48,230 nucleotides of DNA, taken from NCBI GenBank assembly GCA_963169165.1, contig CAUJFL010000131.1, positions 1 through 48,230 on the forward strand, given 5' to 3'. The stretch is from Myxococcota bacterium. GTDB lineage: Bacteria > Myxococcota_A > Polyangia > Polyangiales > Polyangiaceae. The translations under genes and the position numbers were made by a program. The notes under the pieces were generated by a model. It was not told the DNA's origin. It saw only the letters and a program-made list of their open reading frames with translations, and ran no database searches. This document shows positions 32,021 to 39,456 of the stretch, in pieces (within the stretch, counting starts at the first letter, position 1; each line of letters starts with the position of its first letter).

Positions 32021-34707
32021 GTGAGCTTCGCCACGTCGGCGTGCCTGTCGAGGTAGCCGCGCCCTCGAAACAGCAGGACACCGTCAGCCACGCGCGCCAT
32101 CGCCGGACCATACGCCCCCACACCCTTCGTGATCCCGGAGGGCGTCGGCACCTCGCGCCCGTCGGGGCGGACCCGCCGCAGCGAGCCGCCGTCCGGCCCG
32201 GCCGCTCCAGTGGTCCACCACAGCAGGTTGCCGCCGACCTCGAGCGCCGCCTGGTACTGGCGCTCGGCAGTGGCGACGACGGGCGCGAGCAGCGAGCCGT
32301 CGCCCCCAGGGAACCTCAACTCCATGCTCTGCGCGGGAAGACGCTGCGTGACGAGCCCCGTGCCGCCCTGCCACGCGAACGTCTGATCGACCGAGACAGA
32401 GCCCAGGGACTGGGGCGGAACGACCTCGACCCCGCCCATCGCCGGTCCGGTGAGGTCGAACGCGCCATGGTACGTGAGGTCGCCGGCGTCCCGGACCGCC
32501 GCGTAGTGGGCGAGCGTGCCCGCGGTCCACACCCACGTGTTCGCTATCGACACGCCGAGGCCGGAGGGCGCCGCCAGGCGGCTGAGCGAGAGCGACGGAT
32601 CGAGCCTCGCGAGCGCCGATTGGTAGTCGGTGCCGTTGTACTTCACGCAGCCCAAGAGGATATCTCCCTGGTACAGGGTCGCCGAGAGACACCTCGTCAC
32701 CTGATCTGAACCGAGGGTGGTGCCCGACGCCTTGACCGCCAGCGTCTGCTTGTCGAGCGAGCGGATGACGACGGGGCAGCCCGATTTGCATCCCGCATAG
32801 TCGGTCGAGCTCCACACGACGACGAGATCGTCGTCTCGCTCGACCATGACCCCGCCGACGCTGCCGTTCAGCGGGATCGGCACCTCGGTGGGCCCGGCCA
32901 GCAGCGCGCCGCTCGCGTCGACCCGCACGACCCAGCCCTTGTCGGTGCTCTCGCCATAGCCGTCGGTGCCAGCCACCACCGCGGTGCCATCCTTCAACAA
33001 GAGCGCGCTCTCCACGTGGATCCCGAGCGTCGCCGTGTGCAGCGTCGTGAACGGAGAGAGCTGCCAGTCGAAGCCCTCGTCGACCGAGCCGTCTCCGTCG
33101 TCGTCGACGAAATTGCACTCTTCCGGGGGGCTCGACGGCTCGAGCGTCAAGGCGTCGATGACTCGCTTGACGGCGCGACCGCCGAGGGGAGGCGCGGCGA
33201 TGGCGACCGGCGCGCTGCCCTTCGCGTCGAGGCGCCAGAGGCCCCCGTCGCCCTGACAGATGAACTCTCCCTTCGTCGACGTGAGCCCCGCCGTGTCGCA
33301 CCCGACGCCGCTCGCCACCGACGTTGGCAAGGAGGGGTACAGCACCGCGCTCGAGAGGTCGGCCCACAGCACGCGCGAGATCGTGAACGGCGCCGCGCCC
33401 GCCTGCGAGCGCTGCACCAGGAACCCCGTGCCGTCGGCCAGCGCGCCCACGACAGACTCGTGCTGGCCGTCGTCCGAGTCGAGCATCGGCGTCACGGTGC
33501 CCGTCACCGCGTCGTACGAGTACACGCGCGACGCGCTCGGATCGCAGGTCACGGTGAGCTCGCGCGACCACGCGACGAGGCGGCCGGCGGGGTTGACTGC
33601 GAAGCGACGGCTGAAGAACCCGCCCTGCAGCGGCGAGACAGGCGACAGGGATCCCAGCAGGGGGCCGCGGAGCACCGAGCCGCCCAGATCGCACGCGCCC
33701 GCGCCTTGGGCGTGAACAGTGATCGAGCCGACGAGATCGAGCGACGCGACCGACCCCTGCACGCCAAGATCCGTCCGCCCGCCGCTGGCGACGTCCACGC
33801 TCCACAGCTCGTTGGCCGGATCGCGCGCGACCACGGTCGTCGCGGTGGGATCGAGCGCGAGCGGGCTCGCCTGGGTCGAATCGACCGGGGTGGACCAGCC
33901 GCTGACCGGCTCGAGCACGGCATACGAACCGTCGTCGAGCTCCGCCAGCCAGCGCTCACGCGTCGCGGGTGTCACCTGCCCGCCTTGTCCACCCTGCCCG
34001 CCGCCACCCTGCCCGCTGTCGCCGCCCTGCCCACTGTCGCCACCCTGCCCACTGGCGCCGCCTTGCCCCGCGCCGCCACCCTGCCCGCTTCCGCCGCCTT
34101 GCCCGCTGGCCCCGCCTTGCCCCGCGCCGCCACCCTGCCCGCTTCCGCCAGCTTGCCCTGCGCCGCCACCCTGCCCGCTTCCGCCGCCTTGCCCCGCGCC
34201 GCCCTTTCCGACCGCGCCTCCCTGTCCGGCGCCACCCTGCCCACCTCCGCCGCCGGGTGGGGCACCGGCAGCGGCGCCACCGTGACCTCCGCCGCTCCCT
34301 CCCGCGCCGAGCCCGCCGTCGCCGACGCACACTCCAGCCTTGCAGCTGTTGGTCCCGGCGCACGGAGCCTCCGCCGCGCACGACACGCGACACTTGGCGT
34401 CGGGGCCGCAGGTCAGCCCGGCGGGGCAGGTGCTGGCGCCGCAGCTCACCTCCGACTCGAGCCCGCACGTGCTCTGGACGCCCTGGCTCGGCGACGTCAG
34501 ACACACAACGGTCGGGCACCCGTGATCGCTGGTACACGGCGTGCGGCAGCGGCCGAACTCGCACGCGTACACGTCGTCGCAAGGGTTGTCAGGATCACAG
34601 CTCTCGCCGTAACGGCGCCCCTCGCGCCCCTCGTGACAGGCCGCCACCAGCAGCGCGGGGAGCACCGAGAACATGCCCACCCTCATCCACACCTTGTTCT
34701 TCATCAT
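32008..34707 (-). CDS. Large Gly-rich lipoprotein with Cys-rich head and beta-propeller-like body
   Basis: An 899-residue surface lipoprotein. A signal peptide ends in LVAAC (Cys24). Residues 25-128 contain about 18 cysteines in small disulfide-type modules (CDPDNPCDDVYACEFGRC). Residues 131-244 are a Gly/Gln/Ala/Ser repeat linker. The remaining 650 residues are beta-rich, with repeated short hydrophobic strands and Gly/Asp turns as in beta-propellers, and include one MopE-like EECNFVDDDGDGSVDEGF loop. Ribosome site AGGAGC precedes the start, with two consecutive ATG codons. It lies in an operon with a PEGA protein, kinase 2 and an FHA activator, so it could be the ligand-sensing or adhesive partner; inference. 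Confidence 0.85.
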   Translation of the reverse strand: MMKNKVWMRVGMFSVLPALLVAACHEGREGRRYGESCDPDNPCDDVYACEFGRCRTPCTSDHGCPTVVCLTSPSQGVQSTCGLESEVSCGASTCPAGLTCGPDAKCRVSCAAEAPCAGTNSCKAGVCVGDGGLGAGGSGGGHGGAAAGAPPGGGGGQGGAGQGGAVGKGGAGQGGGSGQGGGAGQAGGSGQGGGAGQGGASGQGGGSGQGGGAGQGGASGQGGDSGQGGDSGQGGGGQGGQGGQVTPATRERWLAELDDGSYAVLEPVSGWSTPVDSTQASPLALDPTATTVVARDPANELWSVDVASGGRTDLGVQGSVASLDLVGSITVHAQGAGACDLGGSVLRGPLLGSLSPVSPLQGGFFSRRFAVNPAGRLVAWSRELTVTCDPSASRVYSYDAVTGTVTPMLDSDDGQHESVVGALADGTGFLVQRSQAGAAPFTISRVLWADLSSAVLYPSLPTSVASGVGCDTAGLTSTKGEFICQGDGGLWRLDAKGSAPVAIAAPPLGGRAVKRVIDALTLEPSSPPEECNFVDDDGDGSVDEGFDWQLSPFTTLHTATLGIHVESALLLKDGTAVVAGTDGYGESTDKGWVVRVDASGALLAGPTEVPIPLNGSVGGVMVERDDDLVVVWSSTDYAGCKSGCPVVIRSLDKQTLAVKASGTTLGSDQVTRCLSATLYQGDILLGCVKYNGTDYQSALARLDPSLSLSRLAAPSGLGVSIANTWVWTAGTLAHYAAVRDAGDLTYHGAFDLTGPAMGGVEVVPPQSLGSVSVDQTFAWQGGTGLVTQRLPAQSMELRFPGGDGSLLAPVVATAERQYQAALEVGGNLLWWTTGAAGPDGGSLRRVRPDGREVPTPSGITKGVGAYGPAMARVADGVLLFRGRGYLDRHADVAKLTCAP
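33976..34317 (-). repeat. Coding tandem repeat, 18-base units (Gly/Gln linker)
   Basis: The linker of the large lipoprotein is built from imperfect 18-base units encoding GQGGAS, GQGGGS or GQGGGA, with higher-order 36- and 54-base periodicity (for example repeated CCACCCTGCCCGCTTCCGCC on the plus strand). All units stay in frame, so copy-number changes would lengthen or shorten the stalk without breaking the gene. Confidence 0.85.
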
Positions 34708-34735
34708 GCTCCTGCTTCTCTCTCTCCCGTCAATG

Positions 34736-36154
34736 TCATAAAAATGTACCTCTGCACGCCCAGGTCGCGCCGCGCGCGGAGGCGCTGACGGTCACCTCGG
34801 GGTAGCGACCTGGCGAATCGCCCCAGGCCCACAGCGCGATCCCCAGCCCTGACAGCACCGCGCCCCCTGCCAAGAGGCCGACCGTGTACTTGTCGGTTCG
34901 CTGGATGGACCGGATGAGCTCGTCGTTGGCGGCCTGTCGCTGGTCCAGGTCCGGCGGGTGCGGGGGCTTGCCTCGGTACTGCTCGGCGAGGCGCGCGTCC
35001 TCGGCCTCCCAGCGCTGGTGGCGGTCGTCGTTGCTCTTCCAGAGGTAGGCGCCACCGGCGAGCGCCGCGACCCCCGCACCGAGAGACACATAGGCCGCCG
35101 TACGCGTCGTCCTCGCGCGGCGCTCGTAGGCTGCGCGGGCCTCGGGCGTCGGGACGAGCGTGAGCTCGACGACGCGGGTGGCGCCGGGCTCGAGGACCAC
35201 GTGGCGCTGCGCGGTGTGAAAGCCGGGAGAGGACACCGTCAGCTCGTGCGCGCCGATGGGCACCACTCCATCCGTCGGCAGCTCGACGCCGTCGAGCAGC
35301 GCGAGCGCGGGAGCCTCGGACGCGCGCACGACGAGCCGCGCGGCGTACGCTGGCGGCAGCGGACGGAGCGGGCTCAGCTCGCAAGACATCGACGCCGCCT
35401 GACCCGACGTCAGCGTCACGGCGCGCTGGGTGGTCGCGTAGCCGACGCGCGAGAAGCGCAGCGCGCGGGCGCCCGACGGGACCACGAACGGCGCGGCTGA
35501 CGGCGTCGCGCCGAGCGGGCGACCGTCGAGCTCGATCAACACCCCCGGGACCGAGCAGGTGACGGCGAGCAGCGCGGGCGCCGGCGCCGGCGGCTCGCGC
35601 GGGACGGGCGTCAGGGCGAGGTCGACCGTCGACGTCTCCTCGCCCACGATCGTCACGTCGACCACCCGCGGCGCGAAGCCCGAGAGCTCGGCCGAGAGCG
35701 AGTGCGCGCCGACCGCGAGCCGGATGGGGGCGAGCGGCGCGCGGCCGAGCTCGCGCCCGTCGAGCTTGATCGTGGCGCCAGCCTGCACGCCGCGCAGCGC
35801 GAGCGTCCCCACGCGGCTCCGCTGCCGCGCGAGCTCGGCCTGCACCTGCTCACGTCGCGCGGACGGCACCTCGGAGCCGCCCTCGCGCAGGTAGCGCTCG
35901 AGCGCGTCGCTCGCCTCCACGGGGCGACCGAGCGCGACCCACGACTGACCCAGATTGTAGAGGACCGCGAAGTGGGGCTTCGCCCGGTAGGCCGCGTCGA
36001 ACTCGGCCGCCGCCTCCGCGTAGAGACCGTCTCGCGCCAGCTCGACGCCGCGTGCATAGTGCCGCTTCGCGTCTGCGGTGCCGTCTGCCCACGCAGAGGT
36101 CACGAGGGCCGCGACGACCAGCACCACCCTCCCCCGCGCACGCTTCGACGCCAT
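34736..36154 (-). CDS. PEGA-domain protein with N-terminal TPR, head of the kinase 2 operon
   Basis: A 472-residue exported protein. A signal peptide is followed by tetratricopeptide-type helices (about 25-110, YARGVELARDGLYAEAAAEFDAAY). Three PEGA-like beta repeats come next (GATIKLDGRELGRAPLAPIRLAVGAH, GVLIELDGRPLGATP, PALALLDGVELPTDGVVPIGAH, about 125-330). A hydrophobic segment (about 350-370), a charged helical loop and a second hydrophobic segment (about 425-445) end the protein. PEGA domains are beta modules associated with envelope polysaccharide or protein binding. The same layout heads the kinase 1 operon. Likely the periplasmic input or scaffold of the kinase 2 pathway. Confidence 0.9.
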   Translation of the reverse strand: MASKRARGRVVLVVAALVTSAWADGTADAKRHYARGVELARDGLYAEAAAEFDAAYRAKPHFAVLYNLGQSWVALGRPVEASDALERYLREGGSEVPSARREQVQAELARQRSRVGTLALRGVQAGATIKLDGRELGRAPLAPIRLAVGAHSLSAELSGFAPRVVDVTIVGEETSTVDLALTPVPREPPAPAPALLAVTCSVPGVLIELDGRPLGATPSAAPFVVPSGARALRFSRVGYATTQRAVTLTSGQAASMSCELSPLRPLPPAYAARLVVRASEAPALALLDGVELPTDGVVPIGAHELTVSSPGFHTAQRHVVLEPGATRVVELTLVPTPEARAAYERRARTTRTAAYVSLGAGVAALAGGAYLWKSNDDRHQRWEAEDARLAEQYRGKPPHPPDLDQRQAANDELIRSIQRTDKYTVGLLAGGAVLSGLGIALWAWGDSPGRYPEVTVSASARGATWACRGTFL

Positions 36155-36165
36155 CGTGAAACGCT

Positions 36166-36194
36166 TGGATATCCGAGGACTTACGGACGTGCAA
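36166..36194 (-). promoter_or_regulatory. Candidate sigma-70-type promoter of the kinase 2 operon
   Basis: On the minus strand TTGCAC (36193-36188... read from 36194), a 17-base spacer and TATCCA (36171-36166) form a weak -35/-10 pair. The -10 ends eleven bases before the ATG at 36154. The TTGCA is shared with the sigma-54-like element, so the two promoters would be mutually exclusive. Confidence 0.35.
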
Positions 36195-36224
36195 CGCCAA
36201 GGCCCGGACGTCCGCGGACGTCCG
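36184..36224. promoter_or_regulatory. Candidate operator: two abutting palindromes plus a phased half site
   Basis: CGGACGTCCG occurs twice without a gap (36205-36214 and 36215-36224), and the CGGACGT half recurs at 36184-36190. The three copies begin 21 and 10 bases apart, two turns and one turn of the helix, so bound proteins would line up on one DNA face. The sites flank the sigma-54-like element and sit just before a TTGACG on the plus strand, between the kinase 2 operon and the divergent GH13 gene. Confidence 0.55.
36190..36205 (-). promoter_or_regulatory. Candidate sigma-54 (-24/-12) promoter of the kinase 2 operon
   Basis: Read on the minus strand, GGGCCTTGGCGTTGCA has the obligatory GG (36204-36203) and GC (36192-36191) ten bases apart, GGC in the -24 element and a perfect TTGCA in the -12 element. 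The -24 element lacks the A and C of the TGGCAC consensus. Transcription would begin near 36179, about 25 bases before the ATG. The operon it would drive encodes a sigma-54 activator. Confidence 0.4.
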
Positions 36225-36286
36225 TGTGACTTGACGCAAGGTGTCGCGCGGCGCGCGCCGGGCCCCTACCGTCGGCCCGGTGAGGG

Positions 36287-36292
36287 TACCCT
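36287..36292 (+). promoter_or_regulatory. Candidate -10 element of the GH13 lipoprotein gene
   Basis: TACCCT lies eight bases before the GTG at 36301 and matches the element in front of the TRAP operon. It supports GTG 36301 over an earlier in-frame start at 36241. Confidence 0.4.
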
Positions 36293-36300
36293 GGCGCGCC

Positions 36301-37950
36301 GTGAACCTCCCGCGCGCCGCGCTCGCCCTCTCGCTCGTCCTCGCCGCCGCCTGCTCGTCGTCTGATGATCCGACCGCTTCGCCGCCCTCGACCGCCCACG
36401 CCGAGAAGGATCGAGCGGCGGAGGCGAAGCGCCTGCTGACCGGCCCTGACTGGTACCGGCACGCGGTGTTCTACGAAGTTTACGTGCGGTCGCTGCAGGA
36501 CTCGAACGGCGACGGCATCGGAGACTTGCCAGGCCTCATCTCCCGCCTGCCCGAGCTGCAGGCGCTCGGCGTCGACGCGCTGTGGTTGATGCCGATCACG
36601 CCGACGGCGTTCGCCGACTCCGGCTACGACGTCTCCGACTACACCGGCGTGAACCCCGACTACGGCAGCCTCGCCGACCTCGACGCGCTGGTGTCGGCCG
36701 CGCACGCCCGCGGGATGCGCGTGATGCTGGATCTCGTGCTCAACCACACCTCGGACCAGCACGCCTGGTTCAAGGAGTCGAGCGCCGACAGGACCAACCC
36801 CAAGGCCGACTGGTACGTCTGGAGCGACGCGCCGTCACGCCCCGACATCGGCTGCGGCACGTTCAACGCGCAGTTCGGCAGCGAGGCGTGGACGCTGTCG
36901 AAGGCGCGCAACCAGTACTACTTTCATCGCTTCTACGCGGGCCAACCAGACCTCAATTATCGCAATCCAGAGGTCGTGAAGGCGACGCTCGACGCGGCCA
37001 GGTTCTGGCTCGATCGCGGGGTGGATGGGTTTCGCTGTGACGTCATCGGCCTCCTGGTCGAGTCGGCGTCCGGCTGCGACATGATCCCGGAGACCCAGGC
37101 GTACATCCGCCAGCTGCGCGCGCTGCTCGACCAGTACCCCGACCGGGCGATGGTCGCCGAGAGCACCAACTACGAGACAGCCGTCCCGTATTTCGGCGAC
37201 GGGCACGACATGTTTCACATGGCGTTCAACTTCGGATTTGGCTATTTTTGGGGGTTTCCGTTCGCAGGTGACGCGGCGAGCGCCGTCTCCGACAAGCTCG
37301 AGGCGTCCCGCAAGGACGCGCCCCCAGGCGCGCAGGAGGCGCTGGTGATCGGCTCGCACGACGTCTCGCGCGCGTACGTGGCCGCGAAGAAGGTCGAGTC
37401 GCGGTGGCGGCGGGCGGCGTTCGTGCAGCTGACGGCCGCGGGCACGCCGTTCATCTACTACGGCGAAGAGCTCGCGCTGCGCCCCGGCAAGGCCAAGATC
37501 GTCGACTCGCGCGACTATCAGCGCGCGCCGATGCCGTGGACCAAGGCGCCCGGGCACGGCTTCACGACGGGCACGCCCTGGCTGCCGTTCGCCGACGAGG
37601 CCGAGCTCACCAACGTCGAGGTCGAATCGAGCGAGCCGTCGAGCACCTACTCGTTCTACAAGGGGCTGCTCGCGGCGCGGCGCGGGCGCGAGGCGTTCGG
37701 CGCGGGCACGATGACGTTCGTCGACGGCGGCAACCCCGCGGTGCTGGTGCTCGAGCGCGAGGGAGGCGGCGAGCGCTACCTCGCCGTCGTCACGATGGAC
37801 GAGTCCGCGCCACAGACGGCTCGATTGCCGGTCGCGCGGGTGTCGGGCGCGCCCGCGCTCCTGTTCGGCGACGCCGCCGTCGCGCGCGAGGGAGAGGCGT
37901 GGTCGATCACGATCCCGGCCGAGGGCATGGCGCTGTTTCGCGCCGAGTGA
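36301..37950 (+). CDS. GH13 family alpha-glucan-active lipoprotein
   Basis: A 549-residue secreted lipoprotein (signal ending LAAAC) of the alpha-amylase superfamily, closest in style to trehalose-synthase and oligo-glucosidase subfamilies (YEVYVRSLQDSNGDGIGDLPGL). The (beta/alpha)8 barrel carries LVLNHTSDQH, nucleophile Asp247 in GFRCDVIG, acid/base Glu287 in VAESTNYE and the third acid Asp354 in GSHDVSR. Family members hydrolyse or transglycosylate alpha-1,4 or alpha-1,6 glucosides. Exact specificity is not readable, but the lipid anchor implies extracytoplasmic use, perhaps glycan scavenging. A short C-terminal beta domain is present. The SGNH gene lies 31 bases downstream. Confidence 0.93.
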   Translation: MNLPRAALALSLVLAAACSSSDDPTASPPSTAHAEKDRAAEAKRLLTGPDWYRHAVFYEVYVRSLQDSNGDGIGDLPGLISRLPELQALGVDALWLMPITPTAFADSGYDVSDYTGVNPDYGSLADLDALVSAAHARGMRVMLDLVLNHTSDQHAWFKESSADRTNPKADWYVWSDAPSRPDIGCGTFNAQFGSEAWTLSKARNQYYFHRFYAGQPDLNYRNPEVVKATLDAARFWLDRGVDGFRCDVIGLLVESASGCDMIPETQAYIRQLRALLDQYPDRAMVAESTNYETAVPYFGDGHDMFHMAFNFGFGYFWGFPFAGDAASAVSDKLEASRKDAPPGAQEALVIGSHDVSRAYVAAKKVESRWRRAAFVQLTAAGTPFIYYGEELALRPGKAKIVDSRDYQRAPMPWTKAPGHGFTTGTPWLPFADEAELTNVEVESSEPSSTYSFYKGLLAARRGREAFGAGTMTFVDGGNPAVLVLEREGGGERYLAVVTMDESAPQTARLPVARVSGAPALLFGDAAVAREGEAWSITIPAEGMALFRAE

Positions 37951-37966
37951 CGCGGCGTCGCCGTGC

Positions 37967-37972
37967 TAACGA
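37967..37972 (+). promoter_or_regulatory. Candidate extended -10 element of the SGNH gene
   Basis: TAACGA preceded by TGC (extended -10 style) lies nine bases before the ATG at 37982. The gene may thus be transcribed separately from the GH13 gene. Confidence 0.4.
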
Positions 37973-37981
37973 CCCCTGCAG

Positions 37982-39454
37982 ATGGAGCACCCGCTCTTGT
38001 CGCGGACGACGCTGTCGATGCTCACGCTCGCGGGGCTCGTCGCGCTGCCGTACGCGCTGCCGCGCGGCGCGGCGCTGGATCGTCTGCGCCTGCTGTCACC
38101 GCTGCCCTCCAGCGCTGTCGCGACCCCGGCGCCCGCGGCGCCCGCCCCGACCGTCGGTGAGGTCGCCGTGCAGGAGACCCGCGCCGACGACGGCTCATCG
38201 GTCGAGCCGAGCGCGCCCGGCGGCGCGCTGCCGTTCCAGCGCCCCGCCGCTGCGACCGCGCCCGTGCTGATCGACGGACCACCTCCGCGCTCGATCGAGG
38301 ATCCATCGGGACACGCGCTCGATCCTTACTACGCGGCGCTCGCGCGGGCCGAGGCCAAGCAGCCGGGCGCGATCGCGCGGATGACCTACTACGGCGACTC
38401 GGTCATCGCGTCCGACTGGATCACCGCGACCCTGCGCCGCAAGCTGCAGGCGCGCTTCGGCGACGCGGGGCACGGCTTCATCCTCGTCGCCGACGCGTGG
38501 CCCGGCTACCACCACGACAACATCCGTCGCTCGGCGTCCAAGGGCTGGAAGGTCAGCCGCGTGGTTGGACCGTACGCGCCCGACGGCCTCTACGGGCTCG
38601 GCGGCGTGTCATTCGTCGCCGACGGCCCGGGCATGTACGCCCAGGTCCAGACGATGAACAAAGGTGACATCGGCCTCGCCGTCTCCAGGATCATCGTGAC
38701 GTACGCCGAGCAGCCGGGCGGCGGGAGGCTCGCGCTCAAGCTCGACGATCAGCCCGCGGAGGAGCTGTCGACGGCCGCAGAGGCGACCCGAGTCGTGCGC
38801 AAGACGCTGACGATGCCCGACGGGCCGCACAAGCTCGAGGTGCGCTCCAACGGCGGCGGCCCGGTGCGGGTGTTTCACTTGTTGCTCGAGCGAGACGGCC
38901 CCGGCGCGGTCGTCGACGCGGTTGGCATCATCGGGTGCCGGTTGCGGTTCCTCGACAAGAGCGACGACGCACACTGGGCCGAGGAGCTGAGGGCTCGCGC
39001 CCCCGATCTCGTCGCGTTCACGTACGGCGCGAACGAGAGCGGCGACGGCTTCGCCTTCCCGATGGATCAGTACGAGGCGACCGCGCGCGCCGTCTTGAAG
39101 CAAGTGCGCGACGCGCTGCCGAGGAGCGCGTGTCTGCTGGTCGGGCCGCTCGACGCCGCCGACAAGAGGGGAGACTCCTACCCTTCGCGCCCTGTCATCC
39201 CGGCGATGAACGCCATTCAAAAGAAGCTCGCCGCCGAGCTCGGCTGCGGGTTCTTCGACACCTGGCAGGCGATGGGCGGCCATGGCTCGATGGGCGTGTG
39301 GCTCCAGAAGGGGCTGGGCGGCGCCGACCTCGTGCACCCGTCGAGCATGGGCGCAGAGGTGCTGGGGACTTGGGTGTACAAGGCGCTGATGGAAGGCTAT
39401 GCGAAGTATCAAGCCTCCAACCCGGCGCCGACCAGCAGCGCGGCGAGCCCCTGA
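37982..39454 (+). CDS. SGNH/GDSL-family hydrolase or O-acetyl-transfer protein
   Basis: A 490-residue exported or membrane-anchored protein: N-terminal hydrophobic segment, Pro/Ala-rich linker to about residue 110, then a long SGNH domain. The catalytic serine is Ser140 in YYGDSVIASDW, block III is YGANESG, and the Asp/His pair is Asp449 and His452 in DLVHPSS. A beta-rich insert (about 190-320) splits the fold. Relatives act on acetylated envelope sugars, either as esterases or as partners of membrane O-acyltransferases. No MBOAT-type partner is in the window. Ends two bases from the convergent hutF-like gene. Confidence 0.87.
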   Translation: MEHPLLSRTTLSMLTLAGLVALPYALPRGAALDRLRLLSPLPSSAVATPAPAAPAPTVGEVAVQETRADDGSSVEPSAPGGALPFQRPAAATAPVLIDGPPPRSIEDPSGHALDPYYAALARAEAKQPGAIARMTYYGDSVIASDWITATLRRKLQARFGDAGHGFILVADAWPGYHHDNIRRSASKGWKVSRVVGPYAPDGLYGLGGVSFVADGPGMYAQVQTMNKGDIGLAVSRIIVTYAEQPGGGRLALKLDDQPAEELSTAAEATRVVRKTLTMPDGPHKLEVRSNGGGPVRVFHLLLERDGPGAVVDAVGIIGCRLRFLDKSDDAHWAEELRARAPDLVAFTYGANESGDGFAFPMDQYEATARAVLKQVRDALPRSACLLVGPLDAADKRGDSYPSRPVIPAMNAIQKKLAAELGCGFFDTWQAMGGHGSMGVWLQKGLGGADLVHPSSMGAEVLGTWVYKALMEGYAKYQASNPAPTSSAASP

Positions 39455-39456
39455 AC

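Noticed and set aside
33976-34317. CRISPR-like array
   Set aside because: The units are 18-base coding repeats without unique spacers and stay in frame with a lipoprotein gene.
34710-34750. AT-rich stretch before the Gly-rich lipoprotein as a separate promoter
   Set aside because: No convincing hexamer pair at the correct spacing; a ribosome site and the 28-base gap are better explained by operon-internal translation.
36241-36300. Earlier in-frame start for the GH13 gene at 36241
   Set aside because: The upstream extension has no signal peptide character, while GTG 36301 gives a normal lipoprotein leader and has a -10 candidate at the usual distance.
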